Origin: Leucobacter sp.
Lineage (GTDB): Bacteria; Actinomycetota; Actinomycetes; Actinomycetales; Microbacteriaceae
Direction: 5' to 3'
Assembly (NCBI GenBank): GCA_017990305.1
Contig: JAGNOB010000117.1
Coordinates: 1 to 6,356 of the forward strand
DNA: 6,356 nucleotides
Position numbers and translations under genes: made by a program. The notes under the pieces are model-generated. The model did not search any database and was not told the origin of the DNA. It was given only the letters and a program-made list of their open reading frames with translations. Positions 1-5,316 of the stretch are shown one piece after another (positions within the stretch are counted from its first letter, which is position 1; each line of letters starts with the position of its first letter).

Positions 1-47
1 AACCAGCGCGGTCCAACCCGGTTGCGCGTCGTATTGAGATCGGACAT
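1..47 (-). CDS. Probable start of a divergent gene, cut by the window edge
   Basis: On the minus strand an ATG at 47-45 opens a frame that stays open to the window edge, giving 15 complete codons (MSDLNTTRNRVGPRW). A Shine-Dalgarno-like AAGGA lies at 57-53, five bases before this ATG, which favours it over the in-frame ATG at 53-51. The position fits a gene transcribed away from the quinone oxidoreductase, sharing the roughly 90-bp spacer with it. The fragment is too short to assign a family and no function is proposed. The same stretch is also open in plus frame 1 (to a TAG at 127-129) and in plus frame 3 (to a TAG at 57-59), so the 3' end of an upstream plus-strand gene is a possible alternative. 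The ribosome site is what tips the balance. Confidence 0.42.
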   Translation of the reverse strand, partial: MSDLNTTRNRVGPRW

Positions 48-138
48 GGGCATCCTTAGGGACTATGAGCTGCGGTGCTCGACGGTGAGCCCCACAATTG
101 CCGAGCAGTCTAGCCCCGGTGCGGCGTAGGCTGGAGGA
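48..138. promoter_or_regulatory. Divergent intergenic spacer with candidate promoters
   Basis: This 91-bp stretch separates the probable divergent gene at the left edge from the quinone oxidoreductase gene. It should hold promoters for both. On the minus strand CATAGT (67-62) is a possible -10 for the left gene, matching four of six consensus bases, with no good -35 at the right distance. On the plus strand the best -10 is TAGGCT at 127-132, described separately. I see no strong inverted repeat that would mark an operator. Confidence 0.35.
127..132 (+). promoter_or_regulatory. Candidate -10 element for a leaderless quinone oxidoreductase mRNA
   Basis: TAGGCT fits the TANNNT form of actinobacterial -10 elements. 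Its last base lies six bases before the A of the ATG at 139, so transcription could begin at or next to the start codon. No convincing -35 is visible 16-18 bp upstream. The intervening GGAGGA (133-138) touches the ATG directly and is too close to work as a normal Shine-Dalgarno site, which favours leaderless translation. This is an inference from spacing only. Confidence 0.35.
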
Positions 139-1113
139 ATGCACGCGATCATTGCTGAAACGGCGGGCGGCCCCGAGGTGCTGCAGTTCTTACCGACAAA
201 CGATCTCTCGGCGGGGCCCGGCGAACTGCTGCTGGAGACTGCCGCGGTCGGGGTGAACTTCATCGAAACGTACCAGCGTTCGGGTCTCTACCCGGTCGGG
301 TACCCCTTCACGCCCGGCGCAGAGGCCGCTGGCAGAGTAACGGCTGTGGGCGAGGGCGTGACGGGGTTCAGCGTCGGCGACCGCGTTGTCACGGCCGAGG
401 GGCGGGCCACCTACGCGGAACGTTTCGTTGTCGCCGCAGTGGCCGCTGTGCGGGTGCCCGACTCGCTCGAAGAAGTGCTCACCGACGAGGCAGCTGCGGC
501 GCTTCCACTGCAGGGGCTTACCGCCCACTACCTGTCGACGTCTGCCGCGCAGCCCGTCGAAGGCGAGACCGTGCTCGTGCACGCTGGCGCTGGCGGCGTC
601 GGCCTACTCCTGACGCAGCTTCTCACAGCGCGCGAGGTGCGAGTGATTACGACAGCATCCACTGCGGAGAAGCGTGAACTGAGTCGTGCGGCTGGCGCCG
701 TAGAGGCGCTCCCGTACGAGGGATTCAGCGAGCGGGTTCGAGACCTCACACACGGCGAGGGCGTCGCGGTTGTCTACGACGGCGTCGGTAAAGACACCTT
801 TGACGATTCGCTTGCATCGCTGAGAGTTCGCGGCGAACTGGTGTTGTTTGGCGCGGCGAGCGGCCCGGTGCCACCATTCGACCCGCAGCGGTTGAATGCC
901 GGCGGCTCACTATCGGTGACGCGGCCGTCGCTCGTGCACTTCCTCCGCTCAGCCGGCGAACGCAGCTGGCGCTACGACGAACTCTTCGCCGGGATTGAAA
1001 CAGGTGTGCTCGACATCCGCGTCGGGGCCACCTTCCCGCTCGCGGAAGCCGCTGACGCGCACCGCGCCCTCGAGGGGCGTGAGACCACAGGCAAAGTGGT
1101 GCTGATCCCGTAA
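139..1113 (+). CDS. Zinc-independent quinone oxidoreductase (MDR superfamily)
   Basis: This 324-residue protein belongs to the medium-chain dehydrogenase/reductase superfamily, quinone oxidoreductase (QOR, zeta-crystallin-like) branch. Members use NADPH to reduce quinones or enone-type substrates in the cytoplasm. The N-terminal GroES-like catalytic domain covers about residues 1-120. It shows the QOR signature around VNFIETYQRSGLYP (39-52) and the FTPGAEAAGRV stretch (57-67). The Rossmann domain follows, with the nucleotide-binding loop VLVHAGAGGVG at 145-155 (AxxGxxG type). The cysteines and histidines that bind zinc in alcohol dehydrogenases are absent, as expected for QORs. Length matches the usual 320-330 residues. 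The ATG at 139 gives the family's standard N-terminus (MxAIxxxxxGGPEVL). The physiological substrate cannot be told from sequence. The methyltransferase-like gene follows after 71 bp on the same strand but has its own promoter candidate. Confidence 0.9.
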   Translation: MHAIIAETAGGPEVLQFLPTNDLSAGPGELLLETAAVGVNFIETYQRSGLYPVGYPFTPGAEAAGRVTAVGEGVTGFSVGDRVVTAEGRATYAERFVVAAVAAVRVPDSLEEVLTDEAAAALPLQGLTAHYLSTSAAQPVEGETVLVHAGAGGVGLLLTQLLTAREVRVITTASTAEKRELSRAAGAVEALPYEGFSERVRDLTHGEGVAVVYDGVGKDTFDDSLASLRVRGELVLFGAASGPVPPFDPQRLNAGGSLSVTRPSLVHFLRSAGERSWRYDELFAGIETGVLDIRVGATFPLAEAADAHRALEGRETTGKVVLIP

Positions 1114-1172
1114 CCGGGTGACACCGGGCGTCATCTACCGTCACGCAACTGGGGGTGCCGTTGGCTCCGCGG

Positions 1173-1178
1173 TAGCTT
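1173..1178 (+). promoter_or_regulatory. Candidate -10 element for a leaderless MetE-like mRNA
   Basis: TAGCTT lies in the 71-bp gap after the quinone oxidoreductase gene. Its last base is six bases before the A of the ATG at 1185, the same geometry as the candidate upstream of 139. No Shine-Dalgarno sequence precedes the ATG (the six bases are CGGGGT), which supports leaderless translation from an mRNA starting at about 1185. A -35 box is not evident. I see no riboswitch-like fold in the gap, and it is too short for an S-box leader. Confidence 0.38.
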
Positions 1179-1184
1179 CGGGGT

Positions 1185-2387
1185 ATGACCCGCATCGAAA
1201 CCACCACCGCCGGCAGCCTCCCACGCACGAAGGCGCTCATCGAGGCCAACGCGGCCCGCACCTTCGCAGACGACGGCTTCACGCTGCAGTCCACTCCCGA
1301 GTTTGAGGCGCTTGTCGCCGAGGCGACCCGCGACGTCGTCGAGCGCCAGCGCGCTGCAGGAATCACGCAGCCGGGCGACGGTGAGTTCGGCAAAGCCATG
1401 TCGAACGCGGTCGACTACGGTGCATGGTGGACCTACTCTTTCCAGCGCACCGCGGGTCTCGAGCTCACCGGGAAAGATATTTTCAGCCAGGAGCCCGTGC
1501 GTTCCGCACCGGGTGATATTCGACTGACAACGTTCCCTGACCGTCGCGACTGGAGCGCCTTTGCCGACGCCTATCAGGATCCCGAGGGCGGCATCAGCGT
1601 TGGCAAGAACGCGACCGCATTCCCGGCAACGACCGGCCCGATCAGTTACACGGGGCAGGCGGCGACCGCCGCCGACACCCGCAACCTCGCTGCCGCGCTG
1701 CAGCCAGGGGAGCGGGGCTTCCTCACCGCGATCGCGCCGGGCTCTGCTGCGCGCATCGAGAACGAGTTCTACGCGAGCGAGCAGGAGCACATCGACGCAT
1801 GGGTGTCGGCGCTGCGTGAGGAGTACCGCGCGGTGACCGACGCGGGGCTCATCCTGCAGCTCGACGATCCATCGCTCGCAGAGAACTGGGACCAGATCAA
1901 CCCCGAGCCGAGCGTTGAGGACTACCTGGCGTTCACGCAGATCCGCATCGACGCGATCAATGCCGCGATCGAGGGGCTCCCGAAGGAGCAGATCCGCCTG
2001 CACCTGTGTTGGGGCTCGTGGCACGGCCCGCACACCACCGATATTGAGCTCAAGCACATCTTGAAAACCGTGCTCGGAGCAAACGTCGGCCAGATCTCAT
2101 TCGAGGCAGCCAACGCGCGCCACGAGCATGAGTGGGCAGTGTGGGAAGAACAGCGGGATCTCATCCCCGATGACCTCATCCTGGTTCCAGGCGTTGTCAG
2201 TCACGCAACCAACCTTGTTGAGCACCCTGATCTCGTGGCGCAGCGCATCGAGCGTTTCGCGAAGATCGTTGGCCCGGAGCGCGTGATCGCCGCGACCGAC
2301 TGCGGCCTCGGCGGTCGCGTGCACCCGCAGATCGCGTGGGCAAAGCTCGAGTCGCTCGGCGAGGGCGCGCGCCGGGCCCGCGTCTAA
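1185..2387 (+). CDS. MetE C-terminal-domain-like zinc methyltransferase (cobalamin-independent methionine synthase family)
   Basis: This 400-residue cytoplasmic protein matches the catalytic (C-terminal) half of cobalamin-independent methionine synthase. It begins like stand-alone members of the YxjG/YxjH type: a TTTAGSLPRT strand at 6-15 and a DGEFGK motif at 65-70. The four zinc ligands of MetE can be placed: H273 and C275 in HLCWG, E307 in ISFEA, and C373 in TDCGLGGR. LDDPSL at 226-231 corresponds to the MetE DEPAL region. The N-terminal half of full MetE (about 750 residues in total) is missing. The protein should therefore activate a thiol on zinc and alkylate it. The methyl donor and thiol are unknown: homocysteine is the default guess, but epoxyalkane:coenzyme M transferases share this fold and zinc site. 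It follows the oxidoreductase by 71 bp and ends before a strong hairpin. The family call is firm; the methionine synthase call is tentative. Confidence 0.85.
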   Translation: MTRIETTTAGSLPRTKALIEANAARTFADDGFTLQSTPEFEALVAEATRDVVERQRAAGITQPGDGEFGKAMSNAVDYGAWWTYSFQRTAGLELTGKDIFSQEPVRSAPGDIRLTTFPDRRDWSAFADAYQDPEGGISVGKNATAFPATTGPISYTGQAATAADTRNLAAALQPGERGFLTAIAPGSAARIENEFYASEQEHIDAWVSALREEYRAVTDAGLILQLDDPSLAENWDQINPEPSVEDYLAFTQIRIDAINAAIEGLPKEQIRLHLCWGSWHGPHTTDIELKHILKTVLGANVGQISFEAANARHEHEWAVWEEQRDLIPDDLILVPGVVSHATNLVEHPDLVAQRIERFAKIVGPERVIAATDCGLGGRVHPQIAWAKLESLGEGARRARV

Positions 2388-2396
2388 CTGAGACGC

Positions 2397-2434
2397 GGCG
2401 GCGCCCGTCTCGGACGTTCGAGCCGGGCGCCGCC
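2397..2434. terminator. GC-rich hairpin between convergent genes, likely bidirectional terminator
   Basis: An 11-bp perfect inverted repeat (GGCGGCGCCCG at 2397-2407, CGGGCGCCGCC at 2424-2434) lies 9 bases after the stop of the MetE-like gene and 28 bases from the stop of the convergent VOC gene. Inside the loop a further CTCG/CGAG pairing (2409-2412 with 2419-2422) extends the stem after one mismatch, leaving a six-base loop. No T-run follows on either strand, which is common for terminators in GC-rich actinobacteria. Its symmetry lets it act on transcripts from both sides. Confidence 0.65.
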
Positions 2435-2447
2435 AGCCACCGCTGGC
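2432..2447. terminator. Second small hairpin overlapping the main terminator stem
   Basis: GCCAGC (2432-2437) and GCTGGC (2442-2447) form a 6-bp stem with a four-base CACC loop. Its left arm shares three bases with the end of the larger hairpin, so the full forms of the two stems compete. It lies 15 bases past the stop codon of the VOC gene and may help end that minus-strand transcript. An 8-bp palindrome, ACGGCCGT (2452-2459), lies between it and the stop. Function is inferred from position only. Confidence 0.35.
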
Positions 2448-2462
2448 AGCTACGGCCGTCAG

Positions 2463-2819
2463 CTAGTGCGGGTCCCCGATGCAGAACTCGTTGCCCGCCG
2501 GGTCCGCGAACGTATCCCACGAAAAGTCGGACTCGCCACGGCGCCCGAGGTGCGTCGCGCCCGCGGCGGTCCATGCCGTGACCATCGCCTCGCGGTCGAC
2601 ATCCGGGGAACGGTCGAAATCAAGGTGGAGGCGGTTCTTCCCCGGGCTCGGGTGTTCGACCTTCTGGAACCCGAGGGCAACGGGCACCTCGGGCGCCCGC
2701 ACCACGCAGAACCAGCCGTCGGAATCCTGGACGATCTCTCCGTCAAGCCGCTCAGCCCACCACGCGGCGAGCGCGCGCGGGTCGGCGGTGTCAACGGTGA
2801 TCATGCCGAGTCGGATCAT
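2463..2819 (-). CDS. VOC superfamily protein (glyoxalase-like fold)
   Basis: This 118-residue protein has the size and pattern of a single-unit vicinal oxygen chelate protein. It opens with a beta strand (RLGMITVDTADP, 3-14) followed by a helix containing AAWWAERL (18-25). The second half has the LHLDF strand (64-68) and the family's characteristic ending DPAGNEFCIG (106-115). H65 and E111 sit where metal ligands or their remnants occur in VOC proteins. Relatives include glyoxalase, dioxygenase and antibiotic-binding proteins, but this short glyoxalase-like subgroup mostly has no known substrate, so no reaction is proposed. The start is supported by a GAGGAG ribosome site at 2831-2826, six bases before ATG. 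The gene begins 27 bp after the lipoate ligase stop on the same strand, so the two are probably cotranscribed. The spacing shows co-transcription potential only and does not establish shared function. Confidence 0.85.
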   Translation of the reverse strand: MIRLGMITVDTADPRALAAWWAERLDGEIVQDSDGWFCVVRAPEVPVALGFQKVEHPSPGKNRLHLDFDRSPDVDREAMVTAWTAAGATHLGRRGESDFSWDTFADPAGNEFCIGDPH

Positions 2820-2846
2820 GGGTAACTCCTCACATCGTGGGGGTGG

Positions 2847-3896
2847 TTACGGCACCCGCCGCAGCCACTCCTCGGTTGAGAACTTCTGCTCGACGAGTCG
2901 CTCCGCGGCATCCCACTCGCCCTCGGTGACCTCCCCCATCACGCCGCCGTGGCGGCGCTGGAAGACCTCAATCATGCGCTCGACGATCTCTTCACGGGTC
3001 TTTCCTGTCTGGCTACGGAGCGGATCGACGCGCTTCTGCGCGCTCGCTGTTCCCTTGTCAGAGAGCTTTTCGCGGCCGATGCGCAGTACCTGCGTCATCG
3101 CCGTCGGATCCATGTCGTACGCCATCGTGACGTGGTGCAGGATCGCGCCCGATCCGAGCCGCTTCTGCGCTGCGCCACCGATCTTGCCCTGGGGGCTCGT
3201 GATGTCGTTGAGCGGCTTGTAAACGGCGTCGATGCCGAGCGACTTCAGGGCTTCGAGCACCCAGTCGTCAAGGTACGCGTATGAGTCGGCGAATGACATG
3301 CCGCGGACGAGCTCGCCAGGAATGTAGAGGGCATACGTGATGCTCGCCTCGGGCTCCATGTACATCGCGCCGCCACCCGAGATCCGTCGTACGAGGGTGG
3401 CGTCGTGTGCGGCGGCGGCCTCCTCATCGACCTCGTTTTTCACCGACTGGAAGCTGCCGATGATGACGGCCGGCTCGTTCCACTCCCAAATGCGCATCGT
3501 TGGCCCGCGCAGCCCCTCGCCGACTGCGGTGGTGAGTACCTCGTCGAGCGCCGCGTTGAGCATCGGCGTGACCGCAGGCTCTCGGATAATCTGCCAGTCG
3601 TAGTCGCGCCAGTGCGCTGCTCCCGTGACGCCGCGGCGTATTGCGACGCCCACTGAATCTGGCGTGAAACCGAGCAAGTGCACCTCGGAAGGGAGTGCCT
3701 CGCGGATCGCCTCGGCGAACGCATCGATCGTTGAATTCGGGCTCATCCCTTCGATCGCGGCATTGATGTCGAGCAGCGCCTCGTCTGGCTCGAGGAAAAA
3801 GTCACCCGATAGTCGAAAATCGGTGATCTTCTCGTCTGCAACGTCAAAATCGACGACGACGAGCTTGCCGCCGGGAACCTTATACTCGCCGTGCAT
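2847..3896 (-). CDS. Lipoate-protein ligase with N-terminal accessory domain
   Basis: This 349-residue cytoplasmic enzyme belongs to the BPL/LplA/LipB cofactor transferase family. It would activate lipoate with ATP and attach it to lysines of lipoyl domains (2-oxoacid dehydrogenase E2, glycine cleavage H protein). Residues 1 to about 90 resemble the LplA accessory domain (LplB of archaea): HGEYKVPGGKLVVVD at 2-16 and SGDFFLEPDEAL at 30-41. The catalytic domain spans about 95-340 and contains RRISGGGAMY (170-179, the lipoyl-AMP binding RRxxGGGA motif), the presumed catalytic K238 in GKIGGAAQKR (237-246), and HHVTM (254-258). In E. coli LplA the accessory domain comes last, so the order here is permuted. 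Length is close to that of two-domain ligases. A GAGGAGG site at 3908-3902, five bases before ATG, fixes the start. It diverges from the MFS gene and precedes the VOC gene. Octanoyl transfer is a possible alternative activity. Confidence 0.88.
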   Translation of the reverse strand: MHGEYKVPGGKLVVVDFDVADEKITDFRLSGDFFLEPDEALLDINAAIEGMSPNSTIDAFAEAIREALPSEVHLLGFTPDSVGVAIRRGVTGAAHWRDYDWQIIREPAVTPMLNAALDEVLTTAVGEGLRGPTMRIWEWNEPAVIIGSFQSVKNEVDEEAAAAHDATLVRRISGGGAMYMEPEASITYALYIPGELVRGMSFADSYAYLDDWVLEALKSLGIDAVYKPLNDITSPQGKIGGAAQKRLGSGAILHHVTMAYDMDPTAMTQVLRIGREKLSDKGTASAQKRVDPLRSQTGKTREEIVERMIEVFQRRHGGVMGEVTEGEWDAAERLVEQKFSTEEWLRRVP

Positions 3897-4031
3897 GTCA
3901 GCCTCCTCATGTGCCTGCTACCTAGGGTACTCTCCGGCGCCAGTCTCGGCCACGGGCGCTCGCTGTGCAGTACACCGCGGCGGCGCGGGCGCGCGGCATG
4001 AGTATTGTGGGAGCAATGAGTAGGAACCGCC
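3897..4031. promoter_or_regulatory. Divergent promoter region between lipoate ligase and MFS genes
   Basis: This 135-bp spacer must serve both divergent genes. On the minus strand TACCCT (3929-3924) is a possible -10 for the ligase, giving a leader of about 20 bases that contains its ribosome site; the -35 is poor. It overlaps a small near-palindrome (TACC at 3919-3922, GGTA at 3926-3929) that could be an operator, though four-base arms are weak evidence. On the plus strand TATTGT (4003-4008) is a possible -10 for the transporter. A TAGGAA at 4021-4026 serves as its ribosome site, with AGGA six bases from the ATG at 4032. No other structure is evident. Confidence 0.4.
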
Positions 4032-4039
4032 ATGGCTGA
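4016..4039 (+). other. Possible seven-codon leader reading frame overlapping the MFS start
   Basis: An ATG at 4016-4018 opens MSRNRHG followed by TGA at 4037-4039, out of frame with and overlapping the MFS start at 4032. It lies seven bases after the TATTGT -10 candidate, so it could be read from a leaderless transcript and end inside the first MFS codons, with possible translational coupling. Seven codons can arise by chance, and nothing independent shows it is translated. Confidence 0.15.
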
Positions 4040-5282
4040 ATCGATCTCCGCGTTTCTCCTGCGCCTGGCACCAATGATCTATGGCCCGACGCTGCTCTTC
4101 GCCCTCGGGCAGGGTGCGATCATCCCACTCATCCCGACGATGGCAACGAGACTCGGCGCGGATCTCGCGACCTCCGGTCTCGTCGCCTCAGCACTCGTGG
4201 TCGGGCAGCTGTGCGGCAACATTCCCGCGGGGTGGCTCGTCGCAAAGGTCGGCGAGCGGTACGCGATGGTGTTCTCGGGGCTGCTCGCGCTCGCAGGGGC
4301 CGTGATGCTGCCGTTCGCGACGAACATCACCGTGCTCACCATCGCGATCTTCATCAACGGGTTCTGCGCCGCAGCGTTCGGGCTCGCTCGGCACTCGTTC
4401 ATGGCCTCCCACGTGCCGTTCCATTTTCGGGCGCGCGCACTCGCGTTGCTCGGCGGAAGCTACAGGTTTGGCATATTCCTTGGCCCGTTCATTGCCGCGC
4501 TGCTGCTGTCGGCAACCGGTGACGACACCTGGGTGATCTGGTGCCTCATCATCTGCCTAGCGGCGACCGTGCTGCTCGTGTGGCTTGGCCCCGATCCTGA
4601 GCGCGAGTTCGTCGGGGCCGAGCGTGAAGTGGCTACCGGGGCTGCGACAGCTGGCATGAGCCTTCCCGACGCGGAAGCCGCCCGTGAGGGAGTCTTCCGA
4701 ACGATGGTGCGATTCAGGTCAGTGCTTGCCCGCCTTGGGCTCGCAGCGTCGTCGCTTTCTGCATTGCGAGCGGCACGCCAGGTGGTGCTGCCGCTCTGGG
4801 GAGTCGCGATCGGGCTCGACGCCCAAACGATCTCGCTCGTCGTCGGTATCTCTGGGGCGCTCGATTTCGCCCTGTTCTACGCGAGCGGCCAGGTGATGGA
4901 CCGGTTTGGCAGGCTGTGGGCTGTCGTACCGTCGATGCTGATGATGAGCCTCAGCTTCCTCATCCTCGCCTTCACGAGCGAATGGGATGCGGCATCGACA
5001 TGGTTTGTCGTGCTCGCCGCCGTGATCGGGGTCGCGAACGGGCTGTCGAGTGGACTGCTGCTGACGTTAGGAGCCGACCTCGCTCCGAAGGCGAACCCGG
5101 CGCCGTTCCTCGGATCGTGGCGCACACTGACAAGCGCAGGCGCCGCCGTGGCACCGCTCATCTTCTCGGGAATGGCCGCCGTAGCCCCGATCGGGGTGGC
5201 CACCGCGGCGATGGGCGCGATCGGGTTGCTCGGCACTGTCGGGTTTCTGCGGTGGATGCCGCGTCAGGGCAACCGGAGGTAG
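4032..5282 (+). CDS. MFS transporter, 12 membrane segments, substrate unknown
   Basis: This 416-residue inner-membrane protein has the hydrophobicity pattern of a major facilitator superfamily secondary transporter. Six hydrophobic segments lie at about 15-35, 45-66, 77-95, 99-120, 137-159 and 166-186. A charged cytoplasmic loop follows (187-235), and then six more segments at about 245-262, 266-285, 296-314, 322-346, 365-383 and 387-406. The motif-A loop between helices 2 and 3 is GWLVAKVGERYAMV (67-80). Its repeat in the second half is GQVMDRFGRLWAVV (286-299). Drug or metabolite efflux and uptake are both possible, and no signature here identifies a substrate. The ATG at 4032 has an AGGA site six bases upstream, and the first helix starts soon after it. 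The gene diverges from the lipoate ligase and converges on the DUF1445 gene with 18 bp between stop codons. A link to lipoate uptake would be speculation. Confidence 0.9.
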   Translation: MAESISAFLLRLAPMIYGPTLLFALGQGAIIPLIPTMATRLGADLATSGLVASALVVGQLCGNIPAGWLVAKVGERYAMVFSGLLALAGAVMLPFATNITVLTIAIFINGFCAAAFGLARHSFMASHVPFHFRARALALLGGSYRFGIFLGPFIAALLLSATGDDTWVIWCLIICLAATVLLVWLGPDPEREFVGAEREVATGAATAGMSLPDAEAAREGVFRTMVRFRSVLARLGLAASSLSALRAARQVVLPLWGVAIGLDAQTISLVVGISGALDFALFYASGQVMDRFGRLWAVVPSMLMMSLSFLILAFTSEWDAASTWFVVLAAVIGVANGLSSGLLLTLGADLAPKANPAPFLGSWRTLTSAGAAVAPLIFSGMAAVAPIGVATAAMGAIGLLGTVGFLRWMPRQGNRR

Positions 5283-5293
5283 CCGCCGCCGCG

Positions 5294-5316
5294 CAACTAC
5301 CTAGACGAGGTAGTTG
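5294..5316. terminator. Hairpin spanning the convergent MFS/DUF1445 gene ends
   Basis: CAACTACCT (5294-5302) and AGGTAGTTG (5308-5316) form a perfect 9-bp stem with a five-base AGACG loop. It starts 12 bases after the MFS stop codon and contains the stop and last codons of the minus-strand DUF1445 gene (ANYLV then TAG). The symmetric stem could end transcripts from both directions. No T-run is present, so a factor-independent role is not certain. It is the only stem-forming sequence in this tight junction. Confidence 0.5.

Noticed and set aside
139..1113. Annotation as zinc-containing alcohol dehydrogenase
   Set aside because: The catalytic and structural zinc cysteines and histidines are absent, and the QOR signature at residues 39-52 is present.
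1114..1184. SAM or other riboswitch ahead of the MetE-like gene
   Set aside because: The gap is only 71 bp and has just weak 4-5 bp pairings (for example GTGAC/GTCAC). It has no S-box-like or T-run terminator structure, and a promoter at 1173 would leave no leader.
746..1399. A 217-residue minus-strand frame spanning the end of the oxidoreductase and start of the MetE-like gene
   Set aside because: Low-complexity arginine/serine/alanine composition, no domain signature, and it crosses two well-supported genes.
1131..2057. A 308-residue open frame on the minus strand, antisense to the MetE-like gene
   Set aside because: The plus strand clearly encodes a conserved zinc enzyme here. Long antisense frames are expected in GC-rich coding DNA, and this one is arginine-rich without recognisable motifs.
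2479..3222. A 247-residue plus-strand frame over the VOC and lipoate ligase genes
   Set aside because: Serine/arginine-rich shadow frame antisense to two conserved genes that have good ribosome sites.
2847..5282. The divergent ligase and MFS pair as a lipoate uptake and attachment system
   Set aside because: The MFS protein has no feature tied to lipoate, and divergent placement alone does not support a functional link.
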